NCBI GenBank assembly: GCA_951217055.1
Contig: OX578284.1
Coordinates: 27,988,187 to 28,052,186 of the forward strand
Source of the DNA: Gerris lacustris
Taxonomy: Eukaryota > Arthropoda > Insecta > Hemiptera > Gerridae
Reading direction: 5' to 3'
DNA: 64,000 nucleotides
Shown here: piece by piece, positions 47,401 to 57,528 of the stretch
Layout: each line of letters opens with the position of its first letter
Numbering within the stretch: position 1 is the stretch's first letter
Position numbers and translations under genes: made by a program
Notes under the pieces: model-generated
What the model was told of the DNA's origin: nothing
The model's database searches: none
The model's input: only the letters and a program-made list of their open reading frames with translations

Positions 47401-47591
47401 ATATCGTTTGGAAGAGAACACATTATCTTTCGGACGCTTCGAAAAACTTTACTGCAAAGCTAGCACCGAAATTTATTCGTTGTCGGGTGATAAGGAAGAT
47501 CACACCCTTAGTGTATGAGCTTGAAGGAGATGGAGGGAAGAACCTAGGAAGATGGCACGTAAGTGAGTTGAAGAGGAACCCTACCGAATGA
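44379..47591 (+). CDS. pol: Gypsy Pol (protease, RT, RNase H, integrase)
   Basis: 1070 codons counted from the first ATG, but translation most likely enters from gag by -1 frameshift at 44406-44412. Protease DSGAS with Asp at residue 81; RT with 'FCVDFRRIN' near 285 and YLDD at 384-387; RNase H 'QTDAS' with Asp 533; integrase zinc-binding His 723, His 730, Cys 760, Cys 763; catalytic Asp 793, Asp 853, Glu 888, the last two spaced 35 apart (DX35E); a basic C-terminal part. All catalytic residues are present and no stop interrupts the frame, so the enzyme may be functional. Antisense ORFs within it are shadows. Confidence 0.95.
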   Translation: MLSLSTSKIGKRRREATVKGPLRLPKHVLKTQEKERTQWLDVVRSFLSSERISGLITSTTGDSRPYIAISILGYPMLGLLDSGASRTLVGQRGWDCLQKLGLKLNDASGIRCSVADGRSCDILGCVDVPMVLDSKLRVIPTLVVPSISNELILGLDFWREMNIIPDLAENMFQFREDVARVSEVLLSEDHLTLGQREQLTTVTNDFFSRMGEKLGCTGLVEHAIDTGDAAPIKQRYYPVSPSVQANMNEELDRMLEQGVVEPSNSPWSSPVVMVSKPDGTYRFCVDFRRINSVTKKDAYPLPYVSHILDRLKDGKFITTLDIKSAFWQIPVEEKSREKTAFTVPTRGLFQFKRMPFGLHNSPATWQRLIDRVLGADIEVYVFVYLDDIIVCTPDFETHIRVLRLIFERLLKAGLTLNKEKCRFCCQQLKYLGYVVDYYGLRVDPEKVSAVVDYPIPKTPKQMRRFLGMASWYRRFVSAFSSIVSPLTALLKKGAKWIWSEECQTAFRKLKESLIEAPVLTCPDFQKPFFVQTDASEVGLGAILSQEHPDGERVIAFASRSLNKLERKYCATELEALAVLWAIEKFRAYLEGQSFTVVTDHMALKWLLSLKEPKGRLARWILRLQQYDFEVKHRPGKLNTVADALSRAPVAVLNLDDEEEITDTWYNGMLQKVQDEPVKYPLWCVEQGKLYANRSRRRGCADESSSWKVVVPKDKRKEIIADNHDSPLAGHLGSYKTKMRLMQRYYWPGMAADIKSYVRKCRVCLATKTEPKKPAGLMGEQRDPGAPWRMISGDLMGPFPRSSNQNVYLLVIVDCFTKYAILHPMRKADAKAVARFVEEHVFMMFGVPQYFIADNGPQWRGRDFVEKMDQYKVRILFNPLYHAQSNPTERYNRTIKTMICAYVKDNHKHWDRYLPQLGFALRTAVNETTGFSPSYLTFGRPLHPSGERLPGQDDPLIAPQDPTAEQTNRQVSKLRDTIQTVRDNLKVAHLKNAHSYNLRRRNLEFSVGDIVWKRTHYLSDASKNFTAKLAPKFIRCRVIRKITPLVYELEGDGGKNLGRWHVSELKRNPTE
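44406..44412 (+). promoter_or_regulatory. Predicted -1 ribosomal frameshift site (G GGA AAC)
   Basis: The heptamer lies in gag frame as G|GGA|AAC, matching X XXY YYZ, seven codons before the gag stop. After a -1 slip the ribosome reads straight into the open pol frame from 44412. GGGAAAC is a known slip site in several retroviruses. A GGCGA...TCGCC pairing just downstream could supply structure, but its spacing is shorter than usual. Confidence 0.8.
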
Positions 47592-47764
47592 GAAGGGACA
47601 CTTAAACAACAATCGCCGAATTGAAGATGTTTATTTTTTTGTTTTATTCGCGGCAGTGATTTTTTGTTTTATTCGTGGCAGTGAATTTTTTTTGTTTTAT
47701 TCGCAGCAGTGATTTGTTTCTGTTTTATTCGTGGCAGTGACTTTTTTTTGGAAGGGACATGTTT
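47592..47764 (+). repeat. Four-unit tandem repeat and polypurine tract before gypsy 3' LTR
   Basis: Between 47632 and 47747, four units of ~27-33 bp share 'tgttttattcgyggcagtga'. The word 'attcgcggcag' also occurs near the LTR start ('aaattcgcggcaggaatttt'). 'ggaagggaca' at 47750-47759 is the likely polypurine tract, and a near-copy ('gaagggaca') follows the pol stop. Confidence 0.85.
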
Positions 47765-49160
47765 TGTAACAATTTATTATATTTTATAACCCTCTATATT
47801 TAAAATTCGCGGCAGGAATTTTGTGAGGGTTCAATGTTTTAAGGGGGGCTGAGGGTTTTCTTTTATAGAAACAACTTTTTATTTCATTAATAGGTCAGTT
47901 TATTTTATTTTTAGTTTCAGTTAGGAACAACTTTTATTTTATTGATTATTTATAGGCTAGAAGGTAAATGTAGTTAAAGTTTCATTTTCGTTTCTTTTTC
48001 CTTTTCTTGGGAGTTCTGTCTGGGAGAACTGAAGAAGGGAAGGTTACAGTTGGTCAGGTTAGGTCATCGAGTGTGTTAGCCTCATGTCCTGATAGTGAAG
48101 TGATTAATAAGTTGGTAGTCTAACCAGTTTTCACATTGAATGTGGATTATTAGAGTACAGTCACGTCGTTGGATTGAGGAGAACAGTATTTTCTTCCTGA
48201 GTACTCCAAGGTTTGGTTTGACAGCCGTCTAGACCGGCGCGGCGTCCACGTACAGACGCACGCCATTGAAACTTCTTAAGGAAGTACAGTTGTAAAATAA
48301 GTCATCACCACCAGACCTGCAAACTTCATCGGACAAGGTTGGCCAATTCCTTTTTATTTCCTCTCCCAACACCCCAAAATATACTAGACGGGAAATTCAA
48401 GAAGGGCTGGATCTCACTTCCTCCCCCCTCGAGACTTCTCCCCTCCTGGACACACCATAGAATCATTTTCTTTTTTCTTTCACGTATAAATTTTTCTTAA
48501 AAGTAATTATTATTTTCTGTTATCATTTTCTTTTGTATTATTTTGGGCCTGCGTCAAAATCAGTCGAGTGGACGACCACTCTTAGGAGAATATGTGATGG
48601 GGCCCCAAGGTACCTTACAATTACTTATTATGTACATTGCATTACAAAACCAGCATCTACCTAATTTGTCTCACGAATTTTACAACTTTCTAATAATTAT
48701 TCTGAGCTGGTAAGTAAGTTTTTTTGGGCCGATCAGCATACCGCTGTTCATTGTCAATACTTACCTTATAAGTACATATTTCTTTAATATAAATTTAATT
48801 CTTTAAATTACAGTTGTACTCTGGTACGTTCTTTACCTCTTTTCTAAATTTAACTTTCTGGCTACTAGATGCCATCATTGTGTTGTCACAAGTTATTTTG
48901 TCTGGTGTCGTCTAGTTCCATTTCTTCCTCTACTGGTTTTCCCTGTTCCCCAGTTTCCTCTCTTTCCTTCCTTCCTTTGTGGCCGTCTTAAAATATACAG
49001 GTGTTACGTCTGTCTTATTTCTTTCTTCCTCCCCTTCCTTTCTTTTAATTTTTTCAGAACAGGGTGGCGCCTATTCTATTCATCACTACTCCGACCCGTA
49101 CCGTCTGAGTTGGGCATTTCTTTATTTTTTTATTTGTAATAATCGCAATAGAGCATTACA
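47765..49160 (+). repeat. Gypsy 3' LTR
   Basis: 1396 bp, matching the 5' LTR over its length as read by eye. Followed by ATAC and then the right terminus of the split DNA element. Confidence 0.95.
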
Positions 49161-49192
49161 ATACACAAAATTCTAGCTTGATATTAGCCAGT

Positions 49193-50159
49193 CACTTTAA
49201 TGAATTGTGTGTTAATACTGTGATTTGGTTTATATAATTAATCAAAAATTACATTAAATTCACGATAATTAGATTTCTGCACCAAAAGGAAAGAGCTATT
49301 TAGGAATTTGTGATCTTTATTACATTTGCTTTATGTTTATAGGTTCCTGTAAATTTGTCAGTGTGTAAGTGCTATTTCGTGTTTAGAAACAATGATTTTC
49401 CTGCTCTTTAGTGATCTGGTTATGTTAAGCATTGGATTTAGCAAGTCAAACGAAACTTTAAATTACAATCAAAGGAAATTTATAATATAAACAAAAATGA
49501 CTGCTTTCTACTTTAAACTTTTGTAGAGGGTTTATTTCATAAAACCGGAGCTTATTAGAATTGGAACAGCGGCGGTAGCAAGCATAAATCGCTGCTTTTC
49601 CTCCGGCTGATGACATTTCACTGCAGTAAAATGCAACAAAGGGTGTGTTTCAATTGTCAATTGTCTAGCCGGATCTTAGGATTACAAATTTTAGAAATTG
49701 GGGCACTCTCTATTTAATTTACATTTATTTTTTATAGGATACATGTAGAGAGAATAATTTGCAAATGTGTTTTTATGATGGACTTTCATCTATGCAAAAA
49801 TGTGATAGAGTTTTAATTTAACGTGCATTTTCCCTTAACTTATGTATAAATCTAGTTCACTGTTAATTTAAAATAAAGGATTTAATATAAATGCAGGTTC
49901 TATTTATAATTATATTTATTTCTATATCTGGGGTTTTTTTTAACGTACCTAATTTATTTTTATTTTATTTTATTTTTTCGTTTATTATTTAGCCACAATT
50001 TTATAAATTATTTCTATCAATACAAGCAGCTTATCTCACTTAAGGTAATTACAGCACAGTTACAACTCAGATTCACAGACCCCACCCTGAGTTGGTACTT
50101 CAATAATTTTGATTACAATAGCATTAGTCTCTAAGTTGGTCACGGGGCCATTTTCTCTT
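49193..50159. other. AT-rich stretch, no gene seen
   Basis: No recognisable feature; 49601-49630 contains 'ggctgatgac' but without the rest of a hammerhead. Confidence 0.45.
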
Positions 50160-50690
50160 TAGGTTAGGCGTCGCCTCGGATTACCAAGAGTATAAGGAGA
50201 GGATAGGTTCTGGACGAGAGGATTTGGTTGGTGAATGAGCTCGGCGTGGAAAGACGTGTAACGAGAGGATCCTAGGATATGGAAATAGGAAACATTTAGG
50301 TCGTATGTATTATACGGTTGGCCTCGTAGGAGGGTGCATTACATATTTTTCTTAGGGTTAAGGATTGCATGGATTGGATCTAGTAATAATTTGATGGTTT
50401 GGTCGATCAACACAGTTCGAGTCCGTATATCCAAATAGGTTTTATAATTAGATTATAGATAGTTAGTTTGTTCGTTAGTGATAAATTAGCTCTTTTGTCC
50501 ATAAGTCTGACTAAAGTCTTGTATCGTCTCTTCATGTCCGTTCGTTTTAGTCTTTTATATAAGTCCCAGGTGAGTCTTCGGTCTAAATAAAGTCCTAAGT
50601 ACCACATGATTAAAAATTGGAAGTGAGTAATGATATACAAATAGATTGGTGGACAAGTAGCTCTCCGCGGAGTGAACTAACATGTCCTTT
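50160..50690 (-). pseudogene. Jockey-like RT C-terminal fragment
   Basis: Minus-strand frames give 'FTPRRATCPPIYL', then 'YLGLYLDRRLTWDLYKRLKR', 'LSLTNKLTIYNLIIKPIWIY', and after a stop 'SLTLRKICNAPSYEANR'. These match, in order, the C-terminal part of jockey/X-type reverse transcriptases ('YLGLHLDRRLTW', 'IKPIWTYGIQLWG', 'LR.ITNAP'). Stops and the lack of the catalytic part make it a relic, separate from the one at 9241-9497 because the overlapping region differs in sequence. Confidence 0.75.
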
Positions 50691-51559
50691 TTTTCTCCAT
50701 TGAATTTATTTCGCATTTTTTTTTACCAGTTCTCAATTCTCAATAGATTGAAGGTGTTCTTAAAGAAAAGCAGAGAAATGGTTAGAATCTGGATTTACAG
50801 AAAGGACGCTTTGTCATTGGTAAAAGAGGAATTGTAAAAAATTTAATAACTAAAAGGAATGTAAAAGAGCCTTTGAAAACAAGTTAATCTCAATAAAAAA
50901 TTAATTAAATTATGAAGCTTAAGTTACTTAAAAACAGTGATGCGAGGGTAGAAATGTAAAAAAAAGTAGGATTATTAAGTGCGGTACTTAATTTGAGTAT
51001 GAGAAAAATAAACATTAACTCTTTTTAAAGTAATTTTTATCGAAACATGAAAACAATATATGTAATAACAAAACATTATGAAATGTTTTCTTAGAAGTTT
51101 TGAAGTAACTAAGTAAAGAGAGAAGTATTCAGCGGGTTTAAAACATGCTGTATGTAAAGCTTCTCAGATGTTAGCCTACTGCTTGCAAGTCCTTAAAGTT
51201 TGTTTTACTTTGCCAAACTCTGTGAACTCTCTTCTTCGTCTCTTTTCTTCAACATTAAACTTACATATTATGTTCGCGTCCTTTAATTTTACTCTTCCTT
51301 TTTATCTTTTTACTTTCCTTTTGGTATTTAAAAAAAAAAAAAAACATTGTTACGTTATTTATTGTTACAATGTTGTTTTTAAGAAAAATGTATTTTTTTC
51401 TTCTTTTAACACTCAAATTTATTTTTTACATTAGAACACATGAAAACTTCCTAGATATAAATTATGTTACATACTTATTAGATACATAATCGTAACTATT
51501 AATTTGTTCAAAATAATCTTAAACGCATAATGTAGAATCAATCAGATAATTGAATATGG
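50691..51559. other. AT-rich stretch, no gene seen
   Basis: The 88-codon ORF at 51168-51434 crosses a poly(A) run and shows no domain. Confidence 0.5.
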
Positions 51560-52314
51560 GAGGAAGAAATGCGTCGCCGACCATGATCATTAGTGTGGCC
51601 ATAACCATAGTGATATAGCACAAAGCCTCGTGCAACAAGACATCCGCCTCAGAAAAGAGTACCTAAACCAGGTGGAGACCTTAAAATACTTTCTAACGAC
51701 GATCAGGTTAAATGGTACTATAGTAGTGGTAGTTAAATGGTAGTGAAATCAACTGCAGGATGACAGCAGAAAAGAGTTACCACGCTATCAGCAAAGCTTC
51801 GTGCGGTAAGAAAGAAATGAGCAATGCAGGTGTACGGCATAAGTCCACTTATCGAACTTCCCTTATACCTACTGTGCTGAATCTTGGACACACACAAGAG
51901 CAGAATCCAGGCATAGGAAAAGAGATACCTTCATGTATACTACGTTGAGTAGAAGGGAAAATAAGAAGAGTTTGAATGCGAAATCAAAATATCGGAACTA
52001 ATATTAATACCAAGCTAGTAACCGAGCTCATTGAACAATATAAACTTCGGTTTTGGCATCAACTTGGTTTGAACATGATGGAAAGTTCTCAAGAAAGGTC
52101 GCTTTGGAGGCGCGGACTAAGACCAAGAGGACGCTCGAGATTCAAGTGGGAAGAAATCGTCGTGGTCTCCCTTAAAGGAGAAGAGATCTCCTGGAAGAAG
52201 GCAAAAAGAAAGGCCAGAGACAGGAGGCAGTGGCATGCTCCCTACGATCCCCGACACCCTAAGCGCTATATTAGGACGACTAAGTTTGTAAGCAAAGTAA
52301 AAGTAATTGAGTGA
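51560..52314 (+). pseudogene. Non-LTR retrotransposon C-terminal fragment
   Basis: In shifting frames the plus strand gives 'LNQVETLKYFLTTI', 'AESWT.TRAESR' and finally an open 112-codon stretch (51976-52314) with 'RLRPRGRSRFKWEEIVV' type residues and 'KARDRRQWHAP'. This is the tail typical of many LINE proteins ('VE.FKYLGS', 'GAESWT', 'GRPR.RW.D', 'A.DR..W'). The frame breaks show that it is dead. Confidence 0.7.
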
Positions 52315-52422
52315 ATTGAATGTCGCATTTCAAGTGTCCATATAGTTTCATGAAAGACAAACAATTAATGTATCCAATGTTCGTCAACTTTAAAGGGGGC
52401 TTAAAATAGTAGTAGTAGTGGG

Positions 52423-52781
52423 GAGAAAAATAGTAGAAGAGGAGGCCTAAGCAGAAAAGAAATCCTGGGGCTACTGAAGCCGTTGGCCAAGAATCGTGTT
52501 AAATGGCAGCATTGTTTTGTTGATGCTTCCGCCCTGAGTGGCAGGAATTAAGGCCGCTCCCTGACTTGTCGGTACGGTATCGGTGCGGTATCGGTAAGCT
52601 AGTATGCCGATGCGGTAAGATTCTTTACCGAGTGCCTAGATCTTACCGATTCGGTAAGATCAAGGACGGAGCATAAGGCATCAACAAAACAGTGCTGCCA
52701 TTTAACACGATTCTTGGCCAACGGCTTCAGTAGCCCCAGGATTTCTTTTCTGCTTAGGCCTCCTCTTCTACTATTTTTCTC
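52423..52781. repeat. Long hairpin: ~104-bp inverted repeat
   Basis: 52423-52526 is an almost perfect reverse complement of 52678-52781 (one mismatch noticed, in 'agcattgttttg'/'agcactgttttg'). The 151-bp spacer has its own small inverted repeats of 'cggtaagat' and 'ttaccg'. The right arm belongs to the minus-strand coding remnant below, so the left arm is an inverted copy of part of it. Confidence 0.9.
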
Positions 52782-52970
52782 CACTTTCTTGGCCGACCTC
52801 TTCCTCTTTCGCCCTCCAAATTCTATTCCTATCCAATGCCTGTCTCTCCATTGCTCCAGCATCTTTTCTGAGTGTAGGGGCGATCCATTTCCGCTTTCTT
52901 TTACGTATTTAGATTGCATGGCCTTTTCCTCTATTTTCGCCCATAACCCTTGGTTAGAGATCATCTTTGG
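52640..52970 (-). pseudogene. Unidentified coding remnant, possibly LINE C-terminus
   Basis: A ~110-codon open stretch, rich in Lys/Arg/Glu, with 'HWIGIEFGGRKRKRSAKKVE' and 'RGGLSRKEILGLLKPLAKNR' followed by 'VKWQHCFVDALC'. The ending resembles the 'DR..W..LV.ALC' tails of some non-LTR element proteins, but I am not sure. Its last ~35 codons are duplicated in inverted orientation at 52423-52526. Confidence 0.4.
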
Positions 52971-53994
52971 CTAAAATATTGTCGACTTTTCCTCAGATAC
53001 CATTCATATGAAAGGCTGTAACTTATAAAATTAACTTAATTAATCAAATTCAATTGTCAGTAATTTATATTAAAACCTGTTTCGTTATTTTGACTATATT
53101 AAATAAATTAAGGATTTGTCGACAACTAGCAACATTATTTCTTTTGATCATTATTCTTATGATTATTATTATTCTTCATATTACACAAAAGAATAATGCC
53201 TATGGGAGAATTATATGGGATGTCTATCAATTTATGCTCTGGTTGAACTTCTTGTTTAATTTTCTAATTGAAATAAAGGATAAAACAACGGGTTGAAACG
53301 TCTCATCACAATATGAACTAAGGTTTTTCGTTTGTAATATACACCTCAGCAACCATCTGGAGATTCTCTCATTAAATTTAGAAGGGTGTACCATATTAAT
53401 TAATAAGTACAATTAATAAGTATTAATTATCTCTTTTATATGAAGAATAAATTACATTACTTAAAATTATTTAAACTTACGAAGATCCTTATTTCTCAAA
53501 TATACATGTGAAGTATACAATAAGAGTTTGAACCCTATATTATGTACGAGTATCACTTTCTTAACTTCTCTGCTTTTCGGATAAAGTGGAAAGTAAATTT
53601 TGTTTTCGGTTCGACAAACTCAAACCAATACATAGTGATTCTGAATTTAAATTCTATAATATTAATTTATTAATCTTTTTATACACATACTCGTACTTAT
53701 AAAATGTTCAACAGGTGTTTTTTTACATTTCTGTATCCGTTTGAGTGGGAACAAATTTATTATTATCGATGTCTCGGAAACAAGACTTTTATAATAAAAA
53801 CAGCTGTGTTCAAGTGGACTTCATTTTAAGTTTATATTCAAAATAGTTGAAACCATAAAAAAACCATTAAATTATGTTAATTTCTAAATGTTGAGGACAG
53901 CGCCAGCAACCTCAATTATATTAATGAATTATTATATATGAAATTAAATTAATGAATGAAATTATTTCATGTTATTATTGTATATGAAAAGTAA
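52971..53994. other. AT-rich stretch, no gene seen
   Basis: Short overlapping ORFs on both strands at 53054-53412 show no domain. Nothing else recognisable. Confidence 0.5.
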
Positions 53995-54580
53995 AAATCA
54001 GTCCGAGACAACTCAGACTAACATTCTCATATACGAGTTCATAATTACATAACCCAGTGTTTTCCATTTATTAGTTTCGTGTTTTCCTAAGTGTATATAA
54101 TTATTATTGAACATTTCATAAAAATTTACCATAACAAAAACTTCTTCTCGGCAGGGAATCGAACCCGGCCTCTCTCTGTCCACGTTTAAAGCTATTTTCT
54201 CTGGAACTATATTTTTCCCGGGAAAACGGCTTATATCGTTAGATTCGTATATAAGTGGACTACATTTTAGAATTTTTTAATCAAAATCGTCGTAACCATT
54301 TTCGAGAATACATTTTTTCACTTTTTTTTTTTTAGAGTTGTTGGGGGGTACCACCCACAAATTTGGAACTAAAATTAATTTCTCGATTTCACCTCGGGGT
54401 ATGATTTTTCTGAACATGATTGCCAAATTTCGATAAAATTGGTGAAGTGGTTAGGCTCGATGTGTTTCCACATTTTTTAAAACCCGCTTTTTTGGACTCA
54501 AGGGACCTCAAAACGTGTAAAACCATCAAAATCTAATTTTTGCGCTATCACGATAACTTTCTCCTTTTATGAGAAAGTAA
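53995..54580 (-). repeat. Family B repeat, inverted copy
   Basis: On the minus strand: 'actttctcataaaaggagaa', 'gcgcaaaaattagattttga', 'gtggaaacacatcgagccta', 'tcataccccgaggtgaaatc', 'cccgggaaaaatatagttcc', then the 'gtctgagttgtctcggactg' module shared with 27960-28060. Between the last two lies a B-box-like 'ggttcgattcc' (minus strand, about 54164-54154). Confidence 0.65.
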
Positions 54581-54982
54581 AAAATGATCTTGTTAATTTT
54601 ATTTAGTTATAATTCAAAGAATTATAACTTGGATAACTTTAAAAGGATATGGTAAAAATTTACATCTTTGGGTAATTTAAAAGTTTAAAAAGTGTATTTT
54701 AGGATTATTAAAGCTTATAAATGTTCTGTTTTGTATTACATTATTTTTGTTGTTATGAACCAATTATGCTGTGTTAACATTTCGACTAAAATTTATCGTG
54801 CTATTTCCATTGTATTACTCCATTGCAAATTTACATATGTAAATTAAGTTTGTAGGCTTACATTGTCCTGATAATTGATATTTTGTATACCGGCTGTGTT
54901 TTGCGGACTCATTTTTCCAGCCTAGCTACCTCCAAAATATTTGTAATATTGTATTGTATTGTACCTCTTATACTTCTTCTTT
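54581..54982. other. AT-rich stretch, no gene seen
   Basis: No recognisable feature. Confidence 0.45.
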
Positions 54983-55245
54983 TTTTGCTTCTGAGCTCTC
55001 CTAAGGTAACGAAAACATTGGCATCTTACTGAAGAACAAAATCGGGTTTTTAAACCGCACCATATCTTAAAAATACTTTTAATTTTAATAAAATTTCGTT
55101 GGTTTTAAAAGGGCCAAAATAATTTCAACCGATCTGCACTTATCCACCTCTATTTTTAAAATTATTCATTCGATTTAAGAAATTTTGATAGTTTGTCGAA
55201 AGTAGCCCACTGAGAGTCCCATATTAATTTTAACCTTCTGTGAGC
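54983..55245 (-). repeat. Family A repeat copy (inverted)
   Basis: Minus strand: 'cagaaggttaaaattaatat', 'gtgggctactttcgacaaac', then ending 'ttaggagagctcagaagcaa'. Joins both halves of the family A signature in one ~260-bp copy. Confidence 0.55.
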
Positions 55246-55810
55246 ATGTAATATTTATTCAAATTAATGGGACCCAATTCGATCAACTACACTTAAAATC
55301 CCAGTGTCTCACATTATTTGTATGGATTTTTCTAAGTTCTTAGTGATATTTTTAAATCTATATAATTAAGTATATTGTTATACTTTATTTCCGCTATATT
55401 GGATTCCCAGTTAATCAGTTAAAATTGCTTTTCTAATTTTTCCTATAGTCCAGCAGACCGCTTGGCATATTTTTTATGCTTCTCATGTAAGCATTCCTCC
55501 AATGATAGAAGGCGAGGGTGCTACGAGTCACTCAAAGTGGCAGACGTTTCTTTGTAGATGACTAAATGTAAAAAAAAAAAAAAATACAATTATGTTAGCG
55601 GACTATATTATATAACTTGGCTTCTAGGCAGCATAGGAGTGAACAGTCAATATAGCTGGATACTTGTGGATACTTGAAAGTAGGGTTCTTGGTTTATTTA
55701 GAGTTGTTAAATGGACTTCATATTGTGAAATTGGATACATAAATAAAACTGAGTTGTAGAAATGTATGTATACAATTATTAATCCAAGAGATAGCTTGCA
55801 AAAAAGTGTC
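55246..55810. other. AT-rich stretch, no gene seen
   Basis: An A run at 55570-55585; no gene or repeat recognised. Confidence 0.45.
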
Positions 55811-56110
55811 TGATTAACATCAAGCTAGAATTTTGTGTATAAGTAAATCTTTTGGTGCCTTTTAAGAATATGTGGTCGAATAAGTTCGTCTGCGGGACAT
55901 AGCTTTGCAATAGGCATTTGATAAAAATAACCGGTGGAGAGCGGCCATGTCCGGCTCTTTATGGTAGATAATGTGATTTTCATGATCCTGAGTACGAACT
56001 TAGTACACTAAAAATAAAGTTGATGATAGTTTGTCACTTAATCGGTTAGTTAGTCAAATATTACTCCAAATCAAAAAGGTCACCTATTAAGTGACAAATT
56101 GATGTTGATG
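55811..56110 (+). mobile_element. Second copy of the split inverted-repeat element (partial)
   Basis: 'tgattaacatcaagctagaa...gtgtataagtaaatcttttg' and 'gtgccttttaagaatatg', 'taagttcgtctgcgggacat', 'taaccggtggagagcggcca', 'aagttgatgatagtttgtca' follow the left part of 39857-40158 closely. The far terminal repeat is not recognisable, so the right end is lost or diverged. Confidence 0.7.
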
Positions 56111-56994
56111 TTAGTCAGACCCTTTTTTGCACGCTATCTCCTGGACTTTTTATTCTTCTCTACATGTATATTTGTTGTAAACAAATAATGTAAATTTACT
56201 TCACAAATAGATTACATATAAAATTTTCCCATCAAAAATACATTTAACCCTGTTATTTTTGTCAAATGATTAAAATCTTCTCTTTTTTTATCAACGATCC
56301 TATTTTATCAGATTTTATTTACTTTTGTTTTTATTCATTTTGAAATTGACTTTAATCTACCCATTTACTATGGACCTTTTTTAAAGCCTTTTGTATCAAG
56401 ATATTGAATTTAGAAGGATTAAACTTTGTAGATAACATTGGAATTTAAACTTTTTCCTCTGCAAACAAATGAATAAACTCCTAAATATATAAATTTTATT
56501 TATTTATTTTACTTTTAACTTGATAAAAATACAAATTAAAACCTTAAAATCAATCTCAATCCATTTTTAATTAAATCCATTTAAACATAAGTTTAATGTT
56601 CGTTTAATGTTTTAAGTTTAATCTCTTTTTTTAAAAAAAAAATATTTTCAATACTTTTTTTTTTTTTTATAGAAAAATACTTATCACGTCAAAAGTTGAT
56701 TGGCAATTTTAATTTAATTTAATTTATTTTGGAATAATACTCAGAGATTATTGTGTCGGAGGGGTTTTTTTAAAAATTATTTGAGTTCGATTCTCAGAGA
56801 TAATATACGTTCTGCGCTAATGATAGTATCGAAGGGTGTTAATTGGCTACCCTTCTAACTTTTAATTACCTCATGCTTTAATAATCGGCAACGTAGTCCA
56901 GTCAAGGGTGCTCTCTGATTTGGGTTTTTTTTGGAAGTAAATTCGAAAGTTGCTTTATATTAGTCATAATTTCGTTCATTTGATGCTTACAAAT
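56111..56994. other. AT-rich stretch, no gene seen
   Basis: T- and A-runs only; no recognisable coding or RNA feature. Confidence 0.5.
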
Positions 56995-57006
56995 GAACAT
57001 GCCTAA
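56995..57006. repeat. Target duplication of the hammerhead element (GAACATGCCTAA)
   Basis: The 12-bp word recurs exactly at 57664-57675, immediately after the tail of the element. Confidence 0.75.
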
Positions 57007-57044
57007 GGATTAAGGAACAACTTGAAAGCCTCTCCACAGAATAA

Positions 57045-57105
57045 TGTTTATTAACAGAACTATATAGCTTTCGGCCTCTCGGCCATCATCAGTGCCTACA
57101 ATAAA
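57045..57105 (-). ncRNA. Hammerhead ribozyme, type I (left arm)
   Basis: Inverted twin of the right-arm ribozyme, apparently identical over the whole motif: core CTGATGA at 57092-57086, stem II GGCC-GAGA-GGCC, GAAA at 57072-57069. Predicted cleavage lies between 57057 and 57056 on the minus strand. Confidence 0.75.
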
Positions 57106-57528
57106 AAATAAATACGGCTACATAAGTACACAAGCAATTTCGACAGAAAAATTCAAAAAAGTTAAGTTAGAAAAATAAATAAAATTAGGTTTAACAATAA
57201 AATTAGAGGCAACAATAAAAAAGCGCAGACTAATACGATTTATCAAAAGTGACAAAATAAATAAAATTAAAATTAATTAATCAATTAAAGAAATAAAAAT
57301 ATAGAATAAATAAACAACTGCAATATTATGTGAAAGTAAGTAGGTTGGTGGTTTTATAAAAGTCATAAAAAGGTTAAAAAAAAAAAAAAAATAAAATAAA
57401 ATAAAAATATAAAAAATATAAAAAAAAGTTTATAAAATAATTACCGGTAAAATTTTTTTCTAACTTAACTTATTTAAATTTTTCTGTCGAAATTGCTTTT
57501 TATATGGTACTTATGTAGCCGTATTTAT

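Larger units (their letters stand above)
40159..49160 (+). mobile_element. Full-length Ty3/gypsy LTR retrotransposon
   Basis: A 9002-bp element: 1396-bp LTRs, a ~1.4 kb leader, gag, pol in the -1 frame, a short tandem-repeat tract and the 3' LTR. Domain order protease, RT, RNase H, integrase is that of Ty3/gypsy. There is no env frame: only 173 bp separate pol from the LTR. Matching LTR length, no difference noticed by eye, intact frames and a 4-bp duplication indicate a recent insertion. Confidence 0.95.
39857..49190. mobile_element. Inverted-repeat DNA element split by the gypsy insertion
   Basis: The left end (39857-39883) reads 'tgactaaaatcaagctagaa...' and the right end (49190-49164, minus strand) 'tggctaatatcaagctagaa...'. 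They match at 25 of 27 positions. Just inside the right terminus, across the gypsy element, the minus strand from 40158 leftwards continues the same arm ('gtataagttaatcttttggg'), matching the left arm and the copy at 55811. Removing the gypsy leaves ~328 bp with arms of about 80 bp. No transposase; a MITE-like element. The outer target duplication is not clear. Confidence 0.75.

Noticed and set aside
47592..47764. env gene of an errantivirus-like gypsy
   Set aside because: Only 173 bp of tandem repeat and polypurine tract separate pol from the 3' LTR.
49601..49630. Third hammerhead (CTGATGA)
   Set aside because: No stem II followed by GAAA.
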